In this document: one piece after another, positions 10,666 through 18,752 of the stretch
Layout of the letters: every line of letters starts with the position of its first letter
Numbering within the stretch: the stretch's first letter is position 1
NCBI GenBank assembly: GCA_049698695.1
Contig: JBAVYH010000032.1
Location: forward strand, 1 to 64,000
Reading direction: 5' to 3'
DNA from: Bog-375 sp049698695
Lineage (GTDB): Bacteria; Acidobacteriota; Terriglobia; Bryobacterales; Bryobacteraceae
Length of the DNA: 64,000 nucleotides
Notes under the pieces: generated by a model
Told to the model about the DNA's origin: nothing
What the model saw: only the letters and a program-made list of their open reading frames with translations
Databases searched by the model: none
Translations under genes and position numbers: made by a program

Positions 10666-11370
10666 TTACTTCGCGAAGCGGCGGCGGGTCACCAGACCGA
10701 GCAGCCCTGCACCGACCAGCGCGAATACCGCCGGCTCGGGTACGCCACTCGGTTCGTCCCAGGATGAAGTGAGCGACAATTCGTCATAATCCGTTTGGAT
10801 GCCGCCGGCGCTGAGATAGATTTTCAAAGGCTGGCCGATGGCCCCGCCAGAGGCCCCTGACGTGTACGTCGCCGTCCAATCCACCCAGTTATAAGGGGTG
10901 CCAGCGGCGCCCGTTTCGGTGGGCGCCACATTGCCCTCCGGGTTCGAAGCGGTCAGATCGATCAAGGTGAAGCTGCCGGCCAACAACTCGATAACGGGTG
11001 AAAACGTGCTTGGAATGTCCCCTTGCTCACTCACCCACACCGATAAGGTATAGGTGGTGTTCGCGACCACGGAGTTGCTCAAAACCTGTGACAAGCTGTC
11101 GCCGGGGCCATTGCTGTAACCCACCTGCGAGCCATTCGGAATACTGTTCCAGACGCCTGCTTCGGGGAGAAATGCCTCGGCGTCGCCGCCGCCATGAGCG
11201 GGAATGCTATCAGTCAAAACCCACCCCGTCGGCGGGCAATAAGCTGGAGCTGTGGTTCCACACAAGGGCGATTCAAAGGAAGGGTTTTGAATGGTGATGG
11301 CGCCTCCCCAGACCCCACTCACCGCAACAAAAAGAATGATAAAAAGACTCAGTGCAAAACTAGCTCGCAT
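10666..11370 (-). CDS. PEP-CTERM sorting-domain protein, exported
   Basis: The 234-residue protein has a signal peptide (MRASFALSLFIILFVAVSGV). Its beta-rich middle resembles carbohydrate-binding sandwich folds (IQNPSFESP at the start, YDELSL near the end). It closes with a textbook PEP-CTERM tail: VPEP, a hydrophobic helix ALVGAGLLGLV and the basic end TRRRFAK. Such tails are recognised by exosortase (XrtA/EpsH-type), and the proteins are linked to exopolysaccharide production and biofilm. No exosortase is in the window. The start at 11370 is set by a GGAGG ribosome binding site 7 bp upstream, and the frame further upstream looks random. Confidence 0.85.
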   Translation of the reverse strand: MRASFALSLFIILFVAVSGVWGGAITIQNPSFESPLCGTTAPAYCPPTGWVLTDSIPAHGGGDAEAFLPEAGVWNSIPNGSQVGYSNGPGDSLSQVLSNSVVANTTYTLSVWVSEQGDIPSTFSPVIELLAGSFTLIDLTASNPEGNVAPTETGAAGTPYNWVDWTATYTSGASGGAIGQPLKIYLSAGGIQTDYDELSLTSSWDEPSGVPEPAVFALVGAGLLGLVTRRRFAK

Positions 11371-11849
11371 CTTCAACCTCCGCCATTGTCTGGCCCTAAA
11401 TGTACACTTCAGTACTCTTCGATGCATCCCGAGCGTAGCTGAAGATGAAGGGGACCGTCAAGTACTTGGTGGGCCCCCTGGGGGCCGACTGCAGTGGAGA
11501 ACCGCTGCTTCTGGAGCGGGCTTGAGCTCGAAGGGTTTCACCAGTGCCGCTTCAAAACCATCCGTCCTCCTGGTAGTCCGATCCAACCAATATGGCTAAC
11601 TTATGTATAATCAACATATTATGGCCAGTGACCAGGGGTTTTATGGGAGTGTAATAGTGACGAAATAGGGAGGCTAATTCATGGTCTTTCAGTACCCAAA
11701 ATACTAGGACCAGGCGGTAGTACTTTCATGGCAATACCAAGCGTCCTCCACCCTCGAATATCGGCCCAAGGAAACATCGCTCAGGTGCGCGAATTTGCCG
11801 GCGGTGACGCGATCCGGGGAGCAGTTTGCCAGGCCGCGGCAGCCGCGAA
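11371..11849. other. Intergenic region upstream of the PEP-CTERM gene
   Basis: No gene is supported. The stretch from 11590 to 11720 is clearly more AT-rich than its surroundings. Two perfect small palindromes occur, CAAGTACTTG at 11459-11468 and GGCCCCCTGGGGGCC at 11472-11486. They lie 90-115 bp upstream of the PEP-CTERM start and could be control sites, but nothing more can be said. Confidence 0.5.
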
Positions 11850-13964
11850 CTATTTGTGGAAAGACCGGCGGAAGAAGCCCAGGCAGGCACGCAGCGGCGC
11901 GGTGAAGCGCCAGGAGCCCGAGCGATAAACGTCGGCGATGCGGGCATCGCGATCACGCAATCGCTTCTGCAACTCTGCGATCGGCCAATCGTTCGACCTG
12001 TGGCCGGCGAGGAGGCGCATCTTTTCAAGGCGCGGCACCAAACTGTCGCTGCACGACCAGTCGTTCAGCAGGCCGTGGAGGAACTCCCCGATCCGGGTGG
12101 TCACCGCTTGCCAACCGTCCGACTCGGCGCCAAGCGACTTGCCAGCCGCGCCATTCCATTGCGGAAATCCCCTTTTCAGCATGGCTAACAGATCGCTGGT
12201 CGAATCGTACAAAAGCAGGTTGCTCTCGGCATGAATTCTCCGCCGGATGTCCTCGATAACGGGGATGGAGCGCGCCAGCACGGGCCTGGAAAGCGCGAGG
12301 CTCTCCAGGACGGGAGTTCCAAAACCCTCGTACAACGAAGGAAACACCACGAACTTTGCGCCCCGCATCAGGTCGAACATGGCTTCCTGGCTGAGGCCGC
12401 CGCTGGCATAGGCGGCCACGTTGGGGCGGCTGTCGGCATCGAGCCCCAGCACCACGATTTTCTCGCCGGGAAAGGCCTGTGCCAGCGCATCCACCGTGGC
12501 CGGCACGCGCTTGTGGTCGAAGTGGTTGCCGATCACCAGAATATGATCGCCCGGCCCGGCCGGGATATCCTCCGGCGGGGCATAGTCGGACAGATCCAGG
12601 GACTGGTAGGCCACCATTTGCTTCAGCCTCGGGTTGAGCCGGAAGCGCCGGCGGAACTGCTCGGCCACGAACTCGCTCACGTAAAGAACTCCGTCCGCGT
12701 GGTCGAAGACAGTGCCCCAAATCGTCCGCAGGCCGTGGTTCAGATGCAGGCAATCGAACGCAATCGGATCGAGCATGGCATAGACATTCAGCACGCCGAT
12801 GCGGCTCATGCACTGCAACTGCTCGATCTCGAACGGCTGCCCAAAACGAAACGCCACGGCAAAGACCCGCGTGGTTTCCTGAGAGACAAAATCAACTTGC
12901 GGCAACCGATCGAGCTGATGAAACTGCAATGCCTCCTCGGAGACCAGAGCGGAAACATTGAAGTACTGCCTCCAACCTTCGCCGGCGTTGCTCAGGATCC
13001 GCTTGACTGCTTCAGACGTGCCGTTGTGGAACGCGCGCAGGTTGGACAAATCGAATACCAGCTCCAGCCGCCCCTGGCGGTCGGGCAAAAGGGCCGTCAA
13101 CATCTGTTCCGCTTCGTATTGCGCGCCGGTCGAGTAGTCCGCCAGGCTGGCGAAATACTCAGGGTATCGGTTGTTCAGCAGTTCCGCATTCTTCTCTTCC
13201 AGCAATGCCTTAGGCGACGCGCTGGCGGAAAACGAGGCTTCACCGGCATGGTAGACGAACGCGTGGTTGGCAAGAACCGCGCGGTATCCGCCGCGGTTGG
13301 CCCGCATGATCAGGTCATTTTCTTCGTTATATCCCCGGCCATATGCCTCGTCGAACAGCCCGAACTCTGCCAGGACCCTGGCTTTAATGTACAGGCAGAA
13401 GCCAACTGCCGTGGGCAGGAAGTGGAAATCCGGGAGATAGCGCGCCAGCGCGTGAAAATTTGCATACGCCTCTTCCGGTGTTACATTCCCAAACTGGGGT
13501 TGGTGCGGCAGCGAGCAAATGGTGGCGTTATTGGAGCGCGGGCTGACAAATCCGATCATAGGATCGAGATAGGCCACCCGTTTCATTTCGGAGACGGCCG
13601 CCGGAAAAACAACGGTGTCGGAGTTGAGGAGAAGGATGTCGTGACGCGCCGCCAGAGAAACAGCAGCAGCGGCGTTTGCCGAGCGGACAAATCCGTAATT
13701 GCATTCGTTGTCAATGAGGCGCGTTGGGACCAACTGCGCCAGTTGCGTGACGGCCGCGCCCAAAGCGCTCTTCAAATCCAGGTCTTCCGGGGAGTCATTG
13801 ACGGCTACAACCGTGCACAGACTCTCGTTCAACTCGGCCGCCACGGAGCACAAGGAGTGAAACAGCGGCGCCACCAGGTTCGCGTTCCGGTAGAACGGAA
13901 TGATGATATCGACCGGTGGCGCCAATGGCGGCACAACGGCGGTTCCATCGGGCGATGCTGCCAT
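11850..13964 (-). CDS. Two-domain glycosyltransferase (GT2 + GT4)
   Basis: The 704-residue protein has a GT-A family 2 domain (VDIIIPFYRNANLVAPLFHS at the start, LLLNSDTVV as the DxD-like metal motif, and GYNEENDLIMRANRGGY as the acceptor motif). A GT-B family 4 domain follows (HILVIGNHFDHKRV, and PSLYEGFGTPVLESLA as the EX7E nucleotide-sugar motif). No signal peptide or clear membrane helix is visible, so it is probably cytoplasmic and adds two sugars in succession to a surface glycan. I chose the ATG at 13964 because the preceding 24 in-frame codons (from 14036) do not look like protein; neither start has a good ribosome binding site. The SAM methyltransferase is divergently placed beside it. 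Confidence 0.82.
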   Translation of the reverse strand: MAASPDGTAVVPPLAPPVDIIIPFYRNANLVAPLFHSLCSVAAELNESLCTVVAVNDSPEDLDLKSALGAAVTQLAQLVPTRLIDNECNYGFVRSANAAAAVSLAARHDILLLNSDTVVFPAAVSEMKRVAYLDPMIGFVSPRSNNATICSLPHQPQFGNVTPEEAYANFHALARYLPDFHFLPTAVGFCLYIKARVLAEFGLFDEAYGRGYNEENDLIMRANRGGYRAVLANHAFVYHAGEASFSASASPKALLEEKNAELLNNRYPEYFASLADYSTGAQYEAEQMLTALLPDRQGRLELVFDLSNLRAFHNGTSEAVKRILSNAGEGWRQYFNVSALVSEEALQFHQLDRLPQVDFVSQETTRVFAVAFRFGQPFEIEQLQCMSRIGVLNVYAMLDPIAFDCLHLNHGLRTIWGTVFDHADGVLYVSEFVAEQFRRRFRLNPRLKQMVAYQSLDLSDYAPPEDIPAGPGDHILVIGNHFDHKRVPATVDALAQAFPGEKIVVLGLDADSRPNVAAYASGGLSQEAMFDLMRGAKFVVFPSLYEGFGTPVLESLALSRPVLARSIPVIEDIRRRIHAESNLLLYDSTSDLLAMLKRGFPQWNGAAGKSLGAESDGWQAVTTRIGEFLHGLLNDWSCSDSLVPRLEKMRLLAGHRSNDWPIAELQKRLRDRDARIADVYRSGSWRFTAPLRACLGFFRRSFHK

Positions 13965-14141
13965 GAGAGTATCGAAACGATTAGGATACCGTGAATGGCC
14001 CAGCCGGGAGAAGCGAACGCAGCGCCGGCCAGCCATCGGTCAAGACCGGCCCCAGCGCCAGGCGGCCCGGCGATCTTAGGGCGCCTGCACAGCCGCAGCG
14101 GCAGTCCGCTGCCGGAATGCTAGAATGTGTTTCGAACGAAA

Positions 14142-14903
14142 ATGCCGGCTGTAAATATCCCGCTGCCCCCTTTATCGTTGCGCGGGCTTGTTAGTCCCAT
14201 AACAGATGACAGCTATTATGACAACGCCACAGGCGACTACATCTGGGGACCGCTGGACCTAGGGCCGCTGGCGCCCGGTCAAGCCTATCGGCGCGTGGTG
14301 GATTTCGGTTGCGGCTGTGGGCGCGAGGCGCGGCGATTGTTGTTGCAACGGGATCCGCCCGAGTCATATGTCGGCATTGACATCAATCGTGAAATGATTG
14401 CCTGGTGCCGGAAGAACCTGCGTCATAAGGGCTTCAGCTTCTTTCACCACGATGTTTGGAATGTAAGATGGGCGCCGGAGAATTCCAAGAACCGGCACCT
14501 GCCCATTGCACACCTGAGTTCCGGCGCCACCCTGATCGAGGCAAATTCCGTATTTACCCATCTGCACGACGATCAGGCCAAGTTTTATCTGGAGCAAATG
14601 CGCTTGATGCTGGATCCGGACGGGATGATCCGGGCAACCTGGTTCTTCTTTAACCAGAAGTGCTTTCCGGCCATGACCGAGGATCAACATACCATCTTTG
14701 TAAGTGAGGCCGACACGACCGCGGCAGTCTATTACGACTGGTCCTATTTTGTAAGTATGACCAGATTAATTGGGTTCCGAATTGTAGGAATCGAATGGTC
14801 ACCCATCCTCGGATTCCATAACTTAGTGTACCTGGCAAAGTCCGATCGTTTCCCCGACTTAGGAGACACGGTCCCACCAGGAACCAGCGTCCTCGGCTTC
14901 TGA
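14142..14903 (+). CDS. Class I SAM-dependent methyltransferase
   Basis: The 253-residue protein has motif I VVDFGCGCGREARRL and a following acidic strand VGIDINREMI that binds the ribose of S-adenosylmethionine. Motif IV-like residues occur around FTHLHDDQAKFYLEQMRLML. The N-terminus contains GDYIWGPLDLG, as in methyltransferases encoded beside glycosyltransferases. Together with the divergent two-domain glycosyltransferase this suggests methylation of a glycan or lipid-linked sugar, which is an inference from context. The ATG at 14142 begins the conserved part; one at 14127 is in frame. GC content is lower than that of the neighbours, which may reflect transfer. Confidence 0.8.
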   Translation: MPAVNIPLPPLSLRGLVSPITDDSYYDNATGDYIWGPLDLGPLAPGQAYRRVVDFGCGCGREARRLLLQRDPPESYVGIDINREMIAWCRKNLRHKGFSFFHHDVWNVRWAPENSKNRHLPIAHLSSGATLIEANSVFTHLHDDQAKFYLEQMRLMLDPDGMIRATWFFFNQKCFPAMTEDQHTIFVSEADTTAAVYYDWSYFVSMTRLIGFRIVGIEWSPILGFHNLVYLAKSDRFPDLGDTVPPGTSVLGF

Positions 14904-15056
14904 CGGCGCCCTGAGGATTGTGTTATCCCTATCCCTCCGGTTAACCCGGGCACTGAGTAAGCTTCCGGTGTTTATATGCTTATCGGGGAATCCTGTCATA
15001 GGAAAATCCGTGCACATGACTAGCCAAGATCTCTTATGGATTACGATGGCGCGGGG

Positions 15057-15719
15057 TCACACCGGGAGCACATCCGCGAAGACAAAGCCGTCGCGCACGA
15101 CCACTTCTCCCGAGCGGATTTCAATGGGGCGGGAGAACGGCGGCGCGTCATAGACGAACGTGTGAAACTCTCCGTTCTCGCCGCAGGGGTCGATTCCATC
15201 AGGCAGAGCCTGCAGAAAGCTCTTGTCATAGTCGCGGCCGGCATAAGATTGAGCCAGCTTGGACGGATCCACGCAGGTAACTTTCGCCTTCACGCCGGCC
15301 GCGATCATCTCCAGAGCCAGGTCTCCGGTCGGAATCAGCCAGAGGGGAAACAGCGGTTCCAGACCGGTGTCTTGCAATTGCCGGACGCGGTAGTCGCGCA
15401 CATCCTGAAGAAACAGGTCTCCGAATGCCACCGCGGCGATTCCTTCCGCGGCGGCGCGCTCGCAGACCACCCGCATCCGGTCTTCGTACTCGGCGTTCGA
15501 GCACGGATAAGGAAGGTCCACCGCCCACAGTGGAAGTCCGGTGCGCTCCGCCTGCGACTCCACCAGCGCCCGCCGGACAGCGTGCATCGCCACGCGGTTG
15601 GCTTCCGAGTTGAAGGTGGTGACCAGCGCGGCCACCTCTATGTCCGCGTTTCGCAGCAGGTGATGCAGCGTCCAGGCGCTGTCTTTTCCACTGCTCCACG
15701 ATAAGAGAACTCTCTTCAT
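15057..15719 (-). CDS. Dph6/MJ0570-related ATP-binding protein (PP-loop type)
   Basis: The 220-residue protein begins MKRVLLSWSSGKDSAWTLHH. SGGKDS-like PP-loop motifs mark N-type ATP pyrophosphatases, and this protein follows the diphthine-ammonia ligase (Dph6) pattern: FGDLFLQDVRDYR in the middle and a C-terminal GENGEFHTFVYDAP motif. In bacteria diphthamide is absent, so the substrate must differ; adenylation-dependent amidation is the expected chemistry. The start at 15719 has AGAAAGG upstream, and the longer open frame before it is not protein-like. It lies 148 bp downstream of the Hsp70-family gene on the same strand. Confidence 0.78.
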   Translation of the reverse strand: MKRVLLSWSSGKDSAWTLHHLLRNADIEVAALVTTFNSEANRVAMHAVRRALVESQAERTGLPLWAVDLPYPCSNAEYEDRMRVVCERAAAEGIAAVAFGDLFLQDVRDYRVRQLQDTGLEPLFPLWLIPTGDLALEMIAAGVKAKVTCVDPSKLAQSYAGRDYDKSFLQALPDGIDPCGENGEFHTFVYDAPPFSRPIEIRSGEVVVRDGFVFADVLPV

Positions 15720-15867
15720 AAGCGGATTACCTTTCTGCCCTGTGCACCGGACAACAGCATCAACGGCTGCGGGCGCCCGAGTGGCTCGCTGGGTCATCAC
15801 TATATCCTGCTGGCACGCGCTCAGACTCGGGCGAAATCGCAGCAGGCAGATTCGCGGCATCGGACCG

Positions 15868-17700
15868 TTATGCCGCCGCCACGCGCTCGCGAATGTTGAA
15901 CTCGAGTTTCCAGCGGCGGTTATCGCGCGCCACACACCAGAGCTGCAACAGCCCGGTTTCCGTGATTACGGTTTCGAAGGAGACCGGCACCACTTCGGAG
16001 GAGGCCTCGCCGGCGCCGAAGGTCACTTCCATGGGAGAGAGCTCTTCGAGATCGCCACTCAAGTCTTCGATGAGATCGCCGGGCTGGTCGTTCCTGCGCG
16101 CGGCGGAGGTGAAGAAGCGGAACTCGGCGGGCTCACCGACCACCAGGCCGAACTCGCGGCCCGGGATGCGCAGGTCGGTGCCTTCCTCCATGCCGAACGG
16201 CACCACCGTGAGTGCCTTGAGGGGAGCCGGAAACCCGGGGGCCGCAGGCATGGCGGTTTCGATGCCCACATAATAGGTGCGCGGCACGCCGCCACGGATA
16301 CGCACGCCGCGCCCGTGCCGCGCCAGGCCATGATAGGCGGCGCCACGAGCTACGGCGTGCATCAGGTCTTCGCCGCTGAGCGGCTTCACCGGCTCGAGGC
16401 CCTCCTCGGCAAGCCAGGAATTGAGGGTGGTCAGCAGGCGCTCCCGCACCATGGCGGCCTTGAGGATGCCGCCGTTGAACAACACGTGTGTGGGGCAGGC
16501 GAGGCCGCTCGGCCCCCGCCGCACGGATCCGCGTTCCGAAGTGGCCGCCTGCTGGCGCAGGAAGCGCGCCAGGTGCCGGGTAATGGCCGGGTCGGCGGCA
16601 TACGGCAAACCGATTTCCTGCAACCCGGCGCGGCGCTGGCGTTCCGGCATGTCGCCGCTCTTGACCGGCGGCAGGAATCCCTCGCTCAGAACGCGATCGA
16701 TGTCGTCGCGGTGCAGCGTGGCTTTGATGGTGCCGCCTACCACGCCGCTGCCTTTGCCGAGAATCGTCACCGGCTGCTCGCGGAGCTTGGAGCCGGGCTC
16801 CAGCAGCTTTTCCTTCGCGATGCGGCAGTTGCTCCATAGGGTCTGGAGTTGGCGGCTGTCGATGCGCGTGCCCTTCTCCGCCAGCCGCTGCGAGACCGCG
16901 CCTGCCAGCGCCAGGTCGATGTTATCGCCGCCCAGCAGAATGTGCTCGCCCACGGCGACTCGATCGAGGGCGAGCTCGCCCGCGCGTTCGGTGATCGCGA
17001 TCAAGGTGAAGTCCGTAGTGCCGCCGCCGATATCCACCACCAGGATCAGATCACCCACCCGCACCCGTTCGCGCCAGTCGGGATGGCGGTCGATCCAGGC
17101 GTAGAAGGCGGCTTGCGGCTCTTCGAGTAAGGTGAGATTGCGGTAACCGGCCTGCTGGGCGGCCTCCAGCGTCAGCTCGCGCGCCACCGCATCGAATGAA
17201 GCCGGCACCGTCACCAACACCTGCTGTTCGGCGAACGGAGTCTCCGGCAGCGCCGCGTCCCAAGCCTGGCGCAGGTGCTCCAGGTAGCGGCGGCTGGCCT
17301 CGACCGGCGAAATTTTATCGACGCCTTCCGGAGCGCGGAACGGCACCAGCGGAGCCGTGCGGTCCACGCCGGAATGCGATAGCCAGCTCTTGGCCGACGA
17401 CACCAGCCGTCCGGCATTCTCGGCGCCCCGTTTCTGCGCCAATGCACCCACCACGAAATCGTGGTCGGGATCCCAGGGCAGCGACAAGGAGCCAGCCGGA
17501 AAATCGGAGCTGCCGGCCAGGTAGAGAAACGACGGCAACAGATCCTGCTCGCGCACCTCGCCGGGATTGACAAGTTGCGGAATCGCCATCACCTGCACGT
17601 TGGCCGGGGCGAAAGGATCTGCGTCCGCGCGGATGGCCGCGAAGGCGAGCGCCGAGTTAGTGGTGCCCAGATCGATTCCAATGACGTAGGTGGATTCCAA
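15868..17700 (-). CDS. Hsp70-family protein (DnaK-like ATPase)
   Basis: The 610-residue protein has the actin-fold ATPase signatures of Hsp70: phosphate 1 IGIDLGTTNSALAF near the N-terminus, LEEPQAAFYAW, phosphate 2 LVVDIGGGTTDFTL and the adenosine motif LFNGGILKA. The C-terminal part is a divergent beta domain without the DnaK EEVD tail and looks more like HscC or other non-canonical Hsp70s. No DnaJ, GrpE or DUF2760 partner lies beside it. The only conventional start near the motif is a TTG at 17700 with no clear ribosome binding site. The frame stays open and protein-like for about 30 codons upstream to a stop near 17776, so a non-standard start is possible. Confidence 0.85.
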   Translation of the reverse strand: MESTYVIGIDLGTTNSALAFAAIRADADPFAPANVQVMAIPQLVNPGEVREQDLLPSFLYLAGSSDFPAGSLSLPWDPDHDFVVGALAQKRGAENAGRLVSSAKSWLSHSGVDRTAPLVPFRAPEGVDKISPVEASRRYLEHLRQAWDAALPETPFAEQQVLVTVPASFDAVARELTLEAAQQAGYRNLTLLEEPQAAFYAWIDRHPDWRERVRVGDLILVVDIGGGTTDFTLIAITERAGELALDRVAVGEHILLGGDNIDLALAGAVSQRLAEKGTRIDSRQLQTLWSNCRIAKEKLLEPGSKLREQPVTILGKGSGVVGGTIKATLHRDDIDRVLSEGFLPPVKSGDMPERQRRAGLQEIGLPYAADPAITRHLARFLRQQAATSERGSVRRGPSGLACPTHVLFNGGILKAAMVRERLLTTLNSWLAEEGLEPVKPLSGEDLMHAVARGAAYHGLARHGRGVRIRGGVPRTYYVGIETAMPAAPGFPAPLKALTVVPFGMEEGTDLRIPGREFGLVVGEPAEFRFFTSAARRNDQPGDLIEDLSGDLEELSPMEVTFGAGEASSEVVPVSFETVITETGLLQLWCVARDNRRWKLEFNIRERVAAA

Positions 17701-17945
17701 AGGGATCTGCTCGATTTCCGCTGGAGCGGCCAGGCGAACCGTGAGAGAAAATACAGCTCGACCGTTTGGCTCCAGAATTCAGGATAGCGTGTCGGCGGCG
17801 GTGACGGAATCGAACGGGTAGTGCGCTAATTCTAGCGAACTACCATCGAACGCAGGCCGGCGCCTGCGGTGCGCCGCGTGGCAGCGCGATGGCGGCGGCT
17901 CCGGAGCGCCCACGGCGGCATCCCGAAACACGGGCCGGCCGCCGT

Positions 17946-17999
17946 TTACCGCTTCGCTACCTCCAACTGGACCGGCCGAGCCACCGAGTTTACCGCGGG
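17946..17999 (-). repeat. Degenerate copy of the 3' end of the alpha-2-macroglobulin gene
   Basis: On the minus strand these bases encode PAVNSVARPVQLEVAKR and a stop. The last codons of the alpha-2-macroglobulin gene (18753-18806) encode PEVNSVARPVQLEVAKQ and a stop. Over about 54 bp only about four bases differ. The similarity does not extend upstream, so this is either a short duplication or the last trace of a second copy. The rest of the gap 17701-18090 holds nothing I can identify. Confidence 0.75.
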
Positions 18000-18090
18000 C
18001 AGAAGCGAGGTCAATCCATCCTGAGGTGACTCTAAACCCAGACGGGCATGTTCACGCCCCTTCCGCCCTCGATTCTCTATAATCGGGACC

Positions 18091-18639
18091 ATGGTGCGCA
18101 CCTCGGTGTTCCGCCTGACAATCGGCTTTCTCGCCGGCTTGACGTTGCTCGCCACGGAGACGGCGCCGCCGGCTTCCGTGGTGATGGAATCGGCGCGAAC
18201 GGCTGCCGCCGCGCAGCACAAGAGCATCTTCCTCATCTTTCACGCTTCCTGGTGTGGGTGGTGTAAGAAGCTCGATCAGCTTCTAGAAACTCCCGAAATC
18301 AAGCCGATCATCGACAAGTACTTCGTGCTGGCCCGCCTGACGGTGCAGGAAAGGGACGCCAGGAAATCGCTCAACAACCCGGATGGCGACAAGGTGATGG
18401 CCCAGACCGGGGGAAGGTTTGTGGGCCTGCCGTTCTTCGCGCTCCTGAACGAGGAAGGAGAAACCATCGTCAACTCCATCCGGCCCGGCGAAGGCAATGC
18501 CGCCGAACGCAGCATCGGCTACCCAGTCACGCCGCAAGAGGTCGATTGGTTCCTGGTCATGTTGAAGCGGGCGGCTCCGGAGATGTCTGCGGATGAAGCC
18601 AGAGTCCTGGAACAGCGGCTGCGGGCGCCGAAAAAGTAA
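18091..18639 (+). CDS. Exported thioredoxin-like protein with CGWC active site
   Basis: The 182-residue protein has an N-terminal hydrophobic signal (MVRTSVFRLTIGFLAGLTLLA) followed by a thioredoxin fold: FLIFHASWCGWCKKLDQLL carries the CxxC redox pair C-G-W-C, and a cis-Pro region is present in FVGLPFFALLNEEG. This layout is like periplasmic DsbD-gamma or thiol-disulfide interchange proteins that reduce or shuffle disulfides, for example during cytochrome c maturation. It stands alone between the repeat at 17946 and the convergent macroglobulin gene, so its partner is not evident. Confidence 0.82.
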   Translation: MVRTSVFRLTIGFLAGLTLLATETAPPASVVMESARTAAAAQHKSIFLIFHASWCGWCKKLDQLLETPEIKPIIDKYFVLARLTVQERDARKSLNNPDGDKVMAQTGGRFVGLPFFALLNEEGETIVNSIRPGEGNAAERSIGYPVTPQEVDWFLVMLKRAAPEMSADEARVLEQRLRAPKK

Positions 18640-18752
18640 AGACCTACACGCCGCGTCGAGGAACAGCACACGGGTTCCGGGCCAGCCGGCACTTCCCGTC
18701 CTTTTGAGCGACGCCGGCCGGCCTGGAAACACACGCGCGCGCTTGCTTCCAC

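Noticed and set aside
12231..13994. Plus-strand open frame of 587 codons opposite the glycosyltransferase gene
   Set aside because: No motif; the sense strand has intact GT2 and GT4 motifs.
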